Notes: generated by a model not told the origin, from the letters alone. A stretch of DNA of 14,998 bases from Nitrospira sp. (GCA_016873595.1 VGWZ01000021.1:1-14998); one strand, 5' to 3'. Positions 1 to 7,615 are shown, numbered from the stretch's first letter. A program made the numbers and translations.

Positions 1-795
1 AACAGCATTATTCCAACCATCCGGCCCAATACCTTCTGCCTGGATAAGATTTGGAACATTTATTCTTGGGTCATAACTCCCATCAGGTTTTTGAACAAGG
101 ATTGGATAATCAACCTTTCCCAACATTGGTATGTCATTCGGGCTATCACCAATAGCAAAGGTTACAATTTCACCAAATTTCTTTTTATATAAACTAATTA
201 AAATGGATACTGCCTTACCTTTATCGCTATCGCCAAGGATATGAAAGAATCTGCCTTGAGTAAAATTGAACTCCTTTGCTTTGATAGCTTCAAAAAGTTT
301 TTTGGTTTCTGCTCCATTACCTTTAAAAATAAATGGCTCGTCAAAGTCCCTTTTCTTTGCCATCTCTGCCTCATCAATGCTCATGCTTGTAATCTCTGCA
401 ACCTCCTCAATGGTCATGTCTCCAAAGCCCTTTATTTTGAAACCTTCTTTCTTCAATGCTTCAATCGCTTTTCTCAATTTAGAATATTCTGCGCCAAGTC
501 TAATAACATCATAATCATTTTCCTCAATAACGTTGGACTCCGAACTCAAAACTCCAAATCCAAAATAGCTCTTTGGAACAAATATTCCCCCACCGTTTTC
601 TGAGATAAATGGATGATTGTTGTTGAGTTTTTTTCTAAAATACTCAATCTCTTTTCTCGTCTTGCTTGAACAGATGATGAGGGGGATGTCATTTTCTTTC
701 AATAATTGTAGGGCTGGTAATGCCTTTTCAAAGGAATAAGTAGAATAATCTAAAAGTGTCCCATCAAGGTCTGTAAAGAGGATGAATTTCTTCAT
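1..795 (-). CDS. HAD-family glucosyl/mannosyl-3-phosphoglycerate phosphatase, 3'-truncated by window edge
   Basis: Reading the minus strand from an ATG at 795 gives 265 codons open to base 1, so the C-terminus lies outside the window; family members are usually somewhat longer, so only a short tail is probably missing. The protein starts with HAD motif I, FTDLDGTLLD (Asp9 nucleophile, Asp11 acid/base). It then has IICSSKT (about 40-46), ENGGG, GDSDKGKA with the likely motif III Lys192, and motif IV GDSPND (216-221). This is the HAD-IIB (Cof-like) layout of MpgP/YedP enzymes, which remove the phosphate of mannosyl- or glucosyl-3-phosphoglycerate. Its ATG overlaps the glycerate kinase stop as ATGA (792-795), suggesting translational coupling. 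Because the divergent gene looks like GpgS, glucosyl-3-phosphoglycerate is the more likely substrate; that is inference, and a general HAD sugar phosphatase is the alternative. Confidence 0.85.
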   Translation of the reverse strand, partial: MKKFILFTDLDGTLLDYSTYSFEKALPALQLLKENDIPLIICSSKTRKEIEYFRKKLNNNHPFISENGGGIFVPKSYFGFGVLSSESNVIEENDYDVIRLGAEYSKLRKAIEALKKEGFKIKGFGDMTIEEVAEITSMSIDEAEMAKKRDFDEPFIFKGNGAETKKLFEAIKAKEFNFTQGRFFHILGDSDKGKAVSILISLYKKKFGEIVTFAIGDSPNDIPMLGKVDYPILVQKPDGSYDPRINVPNLIQAEGIGPDGWNNAV

Positions 796-2108
796 TCTAT
801 CACCATTATTTGAATATCCATCACATTTGTCCCTGTTGGGCCTGTAATAAGGAGATCATCAATTTTCTTAAGAAAATTATAAGAGTCATTATTCATTAAA
901 TATTCTTCAGGATTAAGTCCGATAGATTTTGCTTTTGAAACGGTGTTACCATCCACAATCGCTCCTGCTGCATCTGTTGGGCCGTCTGTTCCATCAGTCC
1001 CTGCAGAAAGCAGTGTAACTCCACTAATACCCTCAATCTCAATGGCAAAAGCGAGGGCAAGTTCCATATTTCTACCGCCTTTTCCATTGCCTTTAACGGT
1101 GACAGTTGTCTCGCCACCGGAGATTAAACAGACCTTCTTGTTACGCTTCATGCGCAACTCATTACGGGTCTCTATTGCCTTCTTTGCAAGCCATTTGCCG
1201 ACTTCTCTTGCTTCACCTGAAATCTCTGTTGAAATAATTTCTGCATCAAGACCGAGCTCCCTTGCTTTTTCTACTGTTGCAATCAGCGCCTTTTTGTTAT
1301 CCCCTATGATCAAATTTTCGACTTTTATAAAAATTCTGTTCCCTTCTTTTGGTGTTTCCGGAATTGAACCATTTGCACCCTTATGAAGGACACTTAAAAT
1401 TGATTCTGGAACCTTTTCCATCAACCCATATTTTTCTAAAATACTTAATGCCTTATTATATGTAGTAGTGTCAGGGGATGTGGGTCCTGATGCAATAACA
1501 TCAAGTCTGTCACCAATAACGTCCGAAATGATTAAAGAAATTATCCTTGCAGGATAAACAATCTCTGCAAGCCTTCCACCTTTTACTTTTGAAATATGTT
1601 TTCTTACTGCGTTAAGCTCATCTATAGTTGCACCTGCTTTAAGAAGCATCTCAGTGATATTTTGCTTTTCAAGAAGGGTGATGCCTTCATAAGGAGAGAC
1701 AAGAAGAGCGGAACCACCGCCTGAGATGAGACAAACAATCAATGTCTTATCATCGGCACTGCTCACGAGTTTTACTATCTCCTCTGTGGCTTGCAGTCCT
1801 TTTTCGTCAGGGACAGGATGACCGGCTTCAAAAACTTTTATTTTGTCGGGTCTATGTTGAGAAGGACAGTGACCATGTTTAGTAATCACGATTCCTGCAG
1901 TAATAATATCTTTAAACTGCTCTTCCAAAGCCTTTGCCATAGGGCATGCTGCTTTGCCGAGTCCTGCTACAAGAAGTCTGTTAAATGCATTGCCCTGATA
2001 AATTGAACGAATTGTGTCTGTATAAGACTTCACCGAGTTATAAGGATTAACCTCATTCAATGAGGCATAGAATATCTTAACGGATAACTTTCCAATATCA
2101 TTCTTCAT
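792..2108 (-). CDS. Glycerate kinase, MOFRL family (glycerate 2-kinase type)
   Basis: The 438-residue product has the normal length for the GckA/TtuD glycerate kinase family, which phosphorylates D-glycerate with ATP, most members giving 2-phosphoglycerate. Visible family features are GLGKAACPMA (49-58), HPVPDEKG (97-104), the glycine-rich SGGGSALL (129-136), the IDELNAVRKHIS stretch (162-173) and SDVIGDRLDVIASGPTSPD (195-213). The C-terminal MOFRL domain shows SGGETTV (330-336), KGGRNMEL (343-350) and SAGTDGTDGPTDAAG (368-382). It should be a soluble cytoplasmic enzyme. The ATG at 2108 is the first possible start because an in-frame stop lies two codons upstream. It is first in a minus-strand operon with the HAD phosphatase. 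In this setting it may recycle glycerate from glucosylglycerate breakdown, or supply phosphoglycerate through a mutase to the divergent synthase; the role in the locus is inferred. Confidence 0.92.
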   Translation of the reverse strand: MKNDIGKLSVKIFYASLNEVNPYNSVKSYTDTIRSIYQGNAFNRLLVAGLGKAACPMAKALEEQFKDIITAGIVITKHGHCPSQHRPDKIKVFEAGHPVPDEKGLQATEEIVKLVSSADDKTLIVCLISGGGSALLVSPYEGITLLEKQNITEMLLKAGATIDELNAVRKHISKVKGGRLAEIVYPARIISLIISDVIGDRLDVIASGPTSPDTTTYNKALSILEKYGLMEKVPESILSVLHKGANGSIPETPKEGNRIFIKVENLIIGDNKKALIATVEKARELGLDAEIISTEISGEAREVGKWLAKKAIETRNELRMKRNKKVCLISGGETTVTVKGNGKGGRNMELALAFAIEIEGISGVTLLSAGTDGTDGPTDAAGAIVDGNTVSKAKSIGLNPEEYLMNNDSYNFLKKIDDLLITGPTGTNVMDIQIMVIE

Positions 2109-2227
2109 ACCTCACATTATAGTAAAAGCCGGCCTATTTTTCTTGACCATCTGATTTTTAGCTTATATACTTTTAGTAAGCACTAAGTTTTTCCTACCAT
2201 GCATAAACCTTTTATGGGGGGTGTGAA
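2109..2227. promoter_or_regulatory. Divergent intergenic region between glycerate kinase and gpgS
   Basis: These 119 bp hold the only divergent junction in the window. The plus strand has a good sigma-70-like promoter (listed separately). The minus strand has a TATAAT at 2121-2116 ending seven bases before the glycerate kinase ATG, with no convincing -35 at normal spacing. If used, it would give an almost leaderless mRNA. No clear operator palindrome or riboswitch-like fold was seen. Confidence 0.5.
2143..2171 (+). promoter_or_regulatory. Sigma-70-type promoter for the gpgS operon
   Basis: A -35 box TTGACC (2143-2148) and a -10 box TATACT (2166-2171) are separated by exactly 17 bases. Transcription would start near 2178, leaving a leader of about 50 bases before the ATG at 2228. 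Each box is one base from consensus. This is the best promoter match in the window and plausibly drives the start of the long plus-strand run. Confidence 0.65.
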
Positions 2228-3436
2228 ATGGCAGACTTTTATCAGACAGGTGTGATAGCAACCTTTCACAAACTCGGAATAGTTAACCTTGAAAAGATTG
2301 AAGCCGAACTTACCTGGTATACCCAGGGAAGGCCAATTGCTCTTGTATTACCCTCTCTTTATAGCGAGCTTGAAGGAGATGCACTGAAGGGGATTGTGAG
2401 AGAATTAAAAGAAGTGAAGTATATCAAAGAAATTGTTGTTACCCTTGGCCCTGCCTCAGAAGAAGAATTTAGACATGCAAGAGAGTTTTTCTCTGTTCTT
2501 CCACAGAAAACAAGAATTATATGGAATACAGGACCGAAAATAATTGAAATATATAGGTCAATAGAAGAAGCTGACCTCCCGATTGGAGAACCGGGAAAGG
2601 GGCGTTCAGCATGGATGGCGTACGGGTATATTCTTTCTCAGCAATTTTTTCATGAGATTGCACTCCATGATTGCGATATACTCACGTATAGCAGGGATAT
2701 GCTTGCGAGGTTATGCTATCCTGTAACAAATCCAAATCTCGATTATGACTTCTGCAAGGGTTTTTACAGCAGGGTAACCGATAGACTCCATGGAAGGATG
2801 ACAAGACTCCTTGTAACACCACTTATTAGGTCTCTCCAGAAGATTTTTGGATATTTACCTATCCTCGTATTTTTTGACAGTTTCAGGTATCCGCTTGCAG
2901 GTGAGTTTTCAATGGATGTTGATCTTGCGAGGGTAAACAGAATTCCTGGTGACTGGGGATTAGAAGTTGGGGTTCTCGCTGAAGTATATAGAAACACAGC
3001 TGTGAGAAGGGTATGTCAGGTTGACATTGCAGAAAATTACGAACATAAACACCAGGAACTCTCTCCTGAGGATGCATCAAAAGGCCTTTATAAAATGTGC
3101 ATTGATATATGCAAATCAATGTTCAGGACACTTGCTTCGGAAGGGATAGTTTTTTCAGAAGGACTTTTTAAAACACTTGTTGCAACGTATGTGAGAACAG
3201 CACAGGATATGCTTAAAAGATACGAGGATGATGCTGCTATCAATGGTCTTTTTTTTGACAGACATGAGGAAAGCCTTGCAGTTGAGACATTTACAAACGG
3301 AATCAGAAGAGCAGCAGAGATCATCACTGAGGATCCTCTCGGCGTGCCCCTGATAGCAAGCTGGGACAGGGTAACATCAGCTATCCCCAATGTGCTTAAT
3401 GTGATAAGGGAAACGGTTGAAGAAGATAACAAATGA
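2228..3436 (+). CDS. gpgS: Glucosyl-3-phosphoglycerate synthase-like glycosyltransferase (GT81 type)
   Basis: This 402-residue cytoplasmic protein resembles GpgS, the retaining GT-A enzyme that transfers glucose from an NDP-glucose to 3-phosphoglycerate, the first step of glucosylglycerate synthesis. Visible features are LPSLYSE (41-47) in the nucleotide-sugar region, GKGRSAWMAYGY (123-134), the DXD-like metal site HDCDI (147-151), PVTNPNLDYDFCKGFYSR (165-182), PLAGEFSMD (232-240) and GDWGLEVGVLAEV (251-263), then His-rich HKHQ (273-276). It is longer than the mycobacterial enzyme (about 320 residues), closer in my recollection to the Persephonella/archaeal branch. The start is set by a G-rich Shine-Dalgarno GGGGGGTG (2216-2223) four bases before the ATG; an ATG at 2214 is out of frame. 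A mannosyl donor is less likely but not excluded. The divergent glycerate kinase and HAD phosphatase support the pathway. Confidence 0.82.
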   Translation: MADFYQTGVIATFHKLGIVNLEKIEAELTWYTQGRPIALVLPSLYSELEGDALKGIVRELKEVKYIKEIVVTLGPASEEEFRHAREFFSVLPQKTRIIWNTGPKIIEIYRSIEEADLPIGEPGKGRSAWMAYGYILSQQFFHEIALHDCDILTYSRDMLARLCYPVTNPNLDYDFCKGFYSRVTDRLHGRMTRLLVTPLIRSLQKIFGYLPILVFFDSFRYPLAGEFSMDVDLARVNRIPGDWGLEVGVLAEVYRNTAVRRVCQVDIAENYEHKHQELSPEDASKGLYKMCIDICKSMFRTLASEGIVFSEGLFKTLVATYVRTAQDMLKRYEDDAAINGLFFDRHEESLAVETFTNGIRRAAEIITEDPLGVPLIASWDRVTSAIPNVLNVIRETVEEDNK

Positions 3437-3459
3437 AAAATAACAAAAGGAGGAAGGAA

Positions 3460-3819
3460 ATGAATTTCTGGGAAAAGGTAAAAAGGGATTTACAGAGAGG
3501 AATTAAAGAGGGTATTGAGGCAGTGAAAGAAGGCGCAACGTATGTAAGAGAAAAGGCAGAAGAACTTACTGAAGAAGGGAAAAAACGGTATAAGATTTAT
3601 GAACTCCAGTCAAGAGTTCATAAAGAAATAACAGAGCTTGGAGGAAAGGTCTATGACCTGAGTGCAAAACTCAAAAATCCTATGCTCGATAGAAAAGTGC
3701 AAACAATTGTAGCCCGCATCAAAAAGCTTGAGTCTCAGATAACGAAACTTGAAGGAAAGCCAAAAACAGCACCAAAAAAGTCGGCTACAAAACACACAGG
3801 GAAGTCAAAGAGAAAATAA
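3460..3819 (+). CDS. Small Lys/Glu-rich coiled-coil protein, unknown function
   Basis: I do not recognise a named family. From the ATG at 3460 the product is 119 residues. That start is preferred because AAAGGAGG (3446-3453) lies six bases before it; an in-frame ATG at 3433, overlapping the gpgS stop, lacks such a site and would add nine residues (MKNNKRRKE). There is no signal peptide or membrane segment. Residues about 1-45 form a charged amphipathic helix (KEGIEAVKEGATYVREKAEE), residues about 46-95 look like a second coiled-coil part with heptad-like spacing, and the last 20 or so are a Lys/Pro/Ala/Thr-rich basic tail. It follows gpgS by 23 bases, so the two are likely cotranscribed. The composition recalls LEA-like or hydrophilin proteins, which would suit a solute-stress operon, but this is speculation. 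Confidence 0.8.
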   Translation: MNFWEKVKRDLQRGIKEGIEAVKEGATYVREKAEELTEEGKKRYKIYELQSRVHKEITELGGKVYDLSAKLKNPMLDRKVQTIVARIKKLESQITKLEGKPKTAPKKSATKHTGKSKRK

Positions 3820-3849
3820 TATATTCGAGAGGGATAAGGGAGGGATGAA

Positions 3850-4125
3850 ATGAAAACTATACTGATTGTAATCCTTTTAGTTGTGATTGTTTTAGGTGCA
3901 GGTTACTTTGGTCTGCCACTTCTGATAGAAAAAGAGACCGCAGGGCTTAAATCTGATGTTCAAGATTTGAAGCAGAAACTTCAAAAAATTGAAGAGGAAT
4001 CAAAGGTAGCCCCATTACAGAATGATGCTGATGTCCAGAAGGTCATTAAAACTGTGAATGCAATGTATTCTAAAGTAGTTACCCTTGTGGATTCTTTCAA
4101 GAAAAGCACATCTGCACATCTGTAA
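3850..4125 (+). pseudogene. 5' fragment of a frameshifted membrane-anchored coiled-coil gene
   Basis: This open frame of 91 residues starts with a strong uncleaved-type membrane segment (residues about 2-22, ILIVILLVVIVLGAGYFGL) followed by a charged coiled coil (LKSDVQDLKQKLQKIEEESK) facing one side of the membrane. It ends early, at TAA 4123-4125, inside the second copy of an exact 8-bp tandem repeat (4106-4121). Removing one repeat copy joins it in frame to the following open frame, giving a 219-residue protein (3850-4517). A GGGAGGG-like ribosome site (about 3838-3844) lies just upstream of the ATG at 3850. Family not recognised. As read, the cell would make a 91-residue truncated anchor; the intact form would be a membrane-tethered helical rod. 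Confidence 0.75.
4106..4121 (+). repeat. Exact 8-bp tandem duplication causing a frameshift
   Basis: GCACATCT occurs twice in direct succession (4106-4113 and 4114-4121), followed by a G that matches the first base of the unit. Eight bases is not a multiple of three. Deleting one copy changes the reading from ...KKSTSAHL-stop to ...KKSTSVIDETIKKQ and runs on without stops to 4517. This is what slipped-strand duplication would leave. Confidence 0.9.
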
Positions 4126-4517
4126 TAGATGAGACAATAAAAAAACAGAAGACAGCAACCGAGGAAGCCTTTAAAAAACAGGCTGAAACAATTGATAGAG
4201 TCAGTAAAGAGGCAGAGGCAAAGATCCAGAAGAGCATGTTCAATGCTTTAATGGCAAGCATCAGAGGGCATATCCTGAAAGTTAAAGTAGACCTTGTAGC
4301 AAAGAATATTGGCAGTGCAAAAAACGAGCTTAGCCTCATTGATGAAGCATTTGAAAAGGCGAAAACCTCAGCTTCTGATGAAAATAAGAGAATTATAGAA
4401 GAACTTCAAGTAACCCTAAGAAAAGCAAGGGCAGATATAGATATCGATTTGCCAGCAGCTATTAACAGAATTGACCTTTTATGGCATGAAATGAGCAAAT
4501 TATTAAGAAAGGCATGA
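4122..4517 (+). pseudogene. 3' fragment of the frameshifted coiled-coil gene
   Basis: The frame reading VIDETIKKQKTATEEAFK from 4122 continues the interrupted protein and ends at 4517. It is almost wholly helical and charged, with A/E/K-rich stretches (KKQAETIDRVSKEAEAKIQ), and closes with a helix ending LLWHEMSKLLRKA. The first internal ATG is at 4236, which would give 93 residues, but only a weak AGAAG-like site precedes it, so independent translation is doubtful. The 110 bases before 4236 keep coding character in this frame, which is why the fragment is placed at 4122. Function unknown; the pairing with the upstream membrane anchor is seen from the repaired frame. Confidence 0.72.
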
Positions 4518-4620
4518 GGGGTTTATCAGCTGATATAAATTTGTTATTAAACATGGAGCAATCAAGGGAAAAGAGAACATAGTAAAAGTATCTTTTTTAT
4601 AATGTATGAAAGGAGGACGG
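4518..4620 (+). promoter_or_regulatory. Spacer before the M23 gene with possible internal promoter
   Basis: This 103-base gap, one of the longest on the plus strand, contains a 12-base perfect palindrome TATCAGCTGATA (4524-4535) and a consensus -10 TATAAT (4598-4603) next to a T-run. No good -35 is found 16-18 bases upstream. The palindrome is not followed by a T-tract, so it is not an obvious terminator. The M23 gene may have its own weak or activator-dependent promoter here. Confidence 0.35.
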
Positions 4621-5853
4621 ATGAGAAAGGCTGTTATGGCAGTCATTTTTCTGGGAATAGCATTTTTAATAATAAAAACAAACTTTAATATTACAAATGA
4701 ATCGGAACAGTTTCCTTCCTCTGGAAAGGTTTATCGAGAGATATGTGGAACCATTAAAAGAGGAGAGACACTTTTTGATATCTTTAAAAAATATAGTCTT
4801 GATATAAAAGAGCTTTTTTATTTAAAAGAAGCATCTGCCAATATCCATAAATTAAGGGAATTATATCCCGGCCGACCTTATAAAATCATAATTGATGAAA
4901 ACAATAAGATAAATTCTTTCACATATTGGATAAATGAAGATTCAATTCTAAACATCAATCGCAATGAATCAGGGTTTTGTGCGGAAAAGAAAAATGTAGA
5001 GTATGAAAGAAGACTTGAGCATATTGGAGGAACAATAAAAGATAATCTCATCTCGTCTGTGGGAGAAGGCAAGGAAAACCTGATGTTAGCACTTCAGCTA
5101 TCTGATATATTTGCATGGGATATAGATTTCACAACAGACCTCAGGAATGGTGACACATTTAAAATTGTTGTTGAAGGTTATTATTTGGATGGAGAATTCA
5201 AAAAATATGGAGAAATACTTTCCACAGAATTTTTTAATAATGGCGTGACATTCTATGCGTACAGATTTGAATATGATGGGAGAACGGACTACTACGATAC
5301 TGAAGGTAGATCATTGAGAAAGGCTTTCTTAAAGGCACCTTTAAGTTTTAGAAGAATAAGCTCAGGGTTTACTGGTAAGAGATTTCATCCTATATTGAAG
5401 ATATATAGACCACATCAGGGTCTTGATTATGCTGCGCCTTCAGGTGCACCCGTTTCTTCTGTAGGAGACGGGACGGTTACTTTTGCGGGATACAAAGGGC
5501 AGTATGGCAAGCTTGTAGTGATAAAGCACCCTAATAACTATAAAACATATTATGGACATTTATCGAAAATTGAGAAGGGCATTACAAAGGGAATTAAAAT
5601 TACCCAAGGTCAGATTATTGGTTATGTTGGTACAACAGGACTTTCAACAGGGCCACATTTACACTATGAAATGAGAATCAATAATAATCCTGTTAACCCA
5701 CTCGTGGTAAAACTGACAAGAGGGACGTCTATTCCAAAGACATTAATGGCCGGATTTAGAGACTTTAAAAATGAAATGGATGCGAGACTCGCTTTAATTA
5801 CGCCACCAGTTTTTGCTTTTGCAGGAGAAAACAAAAATAGTAGGCTCCAATAA
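4621..5853 (+). CDS. M23-family metallopeptidase with N-terminal membrane anchor and LysM-like region
   Basis: The product is 410 residues from the ATG at 4621. That start is chosen because AGGAGG (4611-4616) lies just before it; an in-frame ATG at 4606 would put the ribosome site inside the gene. Residues about 4-20 are hydrophobic, an uncleaved signal or anchor, so the rest should be periplasmic. Residues about 40-110 (GTIKRGETLFDIFKKYSLD) look like a LysM/OapA-type wall-binding region. The C-terminal third is the peptidase M23 (lysostaphin-like) domain, with zinc ligands in RPHQGLDYAAP (His codon 5413, Asp codon 5425) and in GPHLHYEMR (second His codon 5662). All expected ligands are present, so it should be an active peptidoglycan endopeptidase rather than an EnvC-type activator. 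It is 44 bases ahead of the MscS gene. Placement in a solute locus suggests a link between wall remodelling and turgor, by inference. Confidence 0.9.
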   Translation: MRKAVMAVIFLGIAFLIIKTNFNITNESEQFPSSGKVYREICGTIKRGETLFDIFKKYSLDIKELFYLKEASANIHKLRELYPGRPYKIIIDENNKINSFTYWINEDSILNINRNESGFCAEKKNVEYERRLEHIGGTIKDNLISSVGEGKENLMLALQLSDIFAWDIDFTTDLRNGDTFKIVVEGYYLDGEFKKYGEILSTEFFNNGVTFYAYRFEYDGRTDYYDTEGRSLRKAFLKAPLSFRRISSGFTGKRFHPILKIYRPHQGLDYAAPSGAPVSSVGDGTVTFAGYKGQYGKLVVIKHPNNYKTYYGHLSKIEKGITKGIKITQGQIIGYVGTTGLSTGPHLHYEMRINNNPVNPLVVKLTRGTSIPKTLMAGFRDFKNEMDARLALITPPVFAFAGENKNSRLQ

Positions 5854-5897
5854 ATTTCCTAAAACCCAATTTTTAATGATGTTTTTGGGAGGAAAAG

Positions 5898-6941
5898 ATG
5901 GATATTAATGTGAAAAGGATACTCATCCCTGCAATTGTGGCCCTCATATCCTTTTCTACACTATTCATAATACGGGGTGTTGTCTTTAGACTCCTTCACA
6001 GGTGGGCAAAAAAGACAGAGACAAGGATTGACGATATAATAATCAAGGCATTTAAAACACCCTCTATGTACTGGTGTATTGCTCTTGGCCCCTATGTCGG
6101 AGTTGCTATCTCAGAGTTCCCGGAGAGATATGTATTTTATTTAAGCAAGACCATTCATATAATTGTAATACTTTCCATTACCGTTGCTACAGCAAACCTA
6201 TCAGGAAAACTATTCAAAAATTACATACAGAAATCAGACCTTCCTATTCCTACAACAGGCCTTGCATATGGGATATTAAAAGGGACTATCTTTATTATAG
6301 GTTTGTTGATTATACTCAGCGTTCTTGGCATTTCAATAACCCCTCTTATTACAGCCCTCGGTGTTGGAGGTCTTGCAGTTGCCCTTGCACTTCAGGATAC
6401 CCTTGCAAATCTCTTTGCAGGTATTCATATCCTTATGGAAAAATCCATTAGGGTTGGAGATTTTGTAAAACTTGAGACAGGACAGGAAGGCTATGTTGAG
6501 GATATTACATGGAGAACAACAAGGGTAAGAATGCTACCCAATAATATAGTGGTAATTCCTAACAGCAAGCTCGCACAAAGCGTTGTAACAAATTATTATC
6601 TACCTGAAAAACGTATGTCGTTATTAATTCCCATCTCAGCGAGTTATGGTTCTGATCCTGAAAGAGTTGAAAAAATCCTCGTTGAAGAGACAAAAAAGGC
6701 GGTTGGTGAAATTCCAGGATTGCTCGGCGATCCCGAGCCGTTTGTTAGGTTTATACCTGGCTTCGGAGACAGTTCCCTTGACTTCACTCTTATATGTCAG
6801 GTTCAAGAATTTGTTGATCAATATCTTGCACAGCATGAATTAAGAAAAAGGATATTCAAGAGATTTAAAGAGGAAGGGATAGAGATACCATTTCCGCATC
6901 GAACGGTTTATCTCAGGGAGGAAAAAGAATGGCAGAAATAA
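5898..6941 (+). CDS. Small-conductance mechanosensitive channel, MscS family
   Basis: The 347-residue inner-membrane protein has the MscS plan. An N-terminal membrane helix (about 8-31) is followed by further helices (about 55-75, 78-100 and 122-143). The Gly/Ala-rich pore helix reads ITPLITALGVGGLAVALALQ (about 147-166). Then come the beta domain (VGDFVKLETGQEGYVEDI, with WRTTRVRMLPNNIVVIPNS) and the cytoplasmic alpha/beta cage ending GIEIPFPHRTVYL. It has one or two more N-terminal helices than E. coli MscS (286 residues). GGGAGG (5887-5892) five bases upstream fixes the start. Such channels open on hypo-osmotic shock and let small solutes out, which fits a locus making trehalose and glucosylglycerate. 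The gene overlaps the next one by 13 bases. Confidence 0.92.
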   Translation: MDINVKRILIPAIVALISFSTLFIIRGVVFRLLHRWAKKTETRIDDIIIKAFKTPSMYWCIALGPYVGVAISEFPERYVFYLSKTIHIIVILSITVATANLSGKLFKNYIQKSDLPIPTTGLAYGILKGTIFIIGLLIILSVLGISITPLITALGVGGLAVALALQDTLANLFAGIHILMEKSIRVGDFVKLETGQEGYVEDITWRTTRVRMLPNNIVVIPNSKLAQSVVTNYYLPEKRMSLLIPISASYGSDPERVEKILVEETKKAVGEIPGLLGDPEPFVRFIPGFGDSSLDFTLICQVQEFVDQYLAQHELRKRIFKRFKEEGIEIPFPHRTVYLREEKEWQK

Positions 6942-7615
6942 TCGAGCCGTTTGAATTTAAACAGTGCATAAGCATTCTTAAATCCACAGGGAAAAAGGCT
7001 AAAAATCTGCGAGAACTTAGAGATGTAATAGAAGCAGTAAGTGACGAATGCATATTCCATCACACCTATCAATATTTTATAAAAGGACATGTCCTTGAAT
7101 ACACTAATGATTTTGCCCATTGGGCAGGTGAGAGCCTTGAAGAAAGGGCACTGTCAGAGCACCTTTCAAACATAGACCCCTATGATTTTAAAAACATTAA
7201 TAATTTGAGAAATGAACTACTCGGTGTTATAGATGAATATCTTAAAAGATTCCCTGAGCCAAGGGAGGCAATGCCTGGAGATGAATTTTGCTTCAATGAG
7301 ACTATGACACTCATATTTCCTGTGGGAATAAGGGCAAAAAATCTTGCTGAGTTTCTTACGGCTATAAAGTATGTCGAAACTGGCTCTGTCTATTATCATT
7401 TCTATGAAGCGAGGATTCGTCTTGGTAGTGGAATAGATGACTTTTCAAGATGGATTGAGGATGCCTTTGGGAAAAGAGAGCTGGTAGAACTGATAAGGGC
7501 TATAGATCCATTCATGCATAGCCTGGAAGGTATAAGAGAACACATAACAGAGGCGGTTGAAGAAGAAGTAAGGAAGGATATGGAGGTTATTGATCGATGT
7601 TTAACCAGTATTTAG
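6929..7615 (+). CDS. DUF5752-like protein with two internal repeats
   Basis: This 228-residue soluble protein resembles what I recall as DUF5752, a family of unknown function; that identification is from memory. It consists of two alignable halves. Residues about 21-87 have GKKAKNLREL, IFHHTYQYF, DFAHW and NIDPYDF. Residues about 123-185 have GIRAKNLAEF, VYYHFYEAR, DFSRW and AIDPF, offset by roughly 100 residues. The repeated His/Tyr/Trp/Asp positions suggest two similar binding sites or a pseudo-dimer. GGGAGG (6916-6921) supports the ATG. The gene starts inside the end of the MscS gene and its own end overlaps the TreT start by 19 bases, so it is tightly coupled to TreT. It may be a partner or regulator of TreT; no activity can be assigned. 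Confidence 0.82.
   Translation: MAEIIEPFEFKQCISILKSTGKKAKNLRELRDVIEAVSDECIFHHTYQYFIKGHVLEYTNDFAHWAGESLEERALSEHLSNIDPYDFKNINNLRNELLGVIDEYLKRFPEPREAMPGDEFCFNETMTLIFPVGIRAKNLAEFLTAIKYVETGSVYYHFYEARIRLGSGIDDFSRWIEDAFGKRELVELIRAIDPFMHSLEGIREHITEAVEEEVRKDMEVIDRCLTSI

Noticed and set aside
241..603. Plus-strand open frames at 241-603 and 266-514
   Set aside because: They lie antisense to the HAD phosphatase, whose minus-strand frame shows all HAD motifs; no ribosome site or domain supports the plus-strand reading.
943..1386. Plus-strand 147-codon open frame
   Set aside because: Antisense shadow of the glycerate kinase; Ser/Pro/Ala-rich composition typical of reverse reading.
5854..5897. Terminator between the M23 and MscS genes
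   Set aside because: Only a 5-bp CCCAA/TTGGG pairing with a long loop and no downstream T-tract; the right arm overlaps the MscS ribosome site.
6074..6451. Plus-strand 125-codon open frame rich in Tyr, Cys and Arg
   Set aside because: Alternative frame inside the MscS gene, with composition unlike real proteins of this window.
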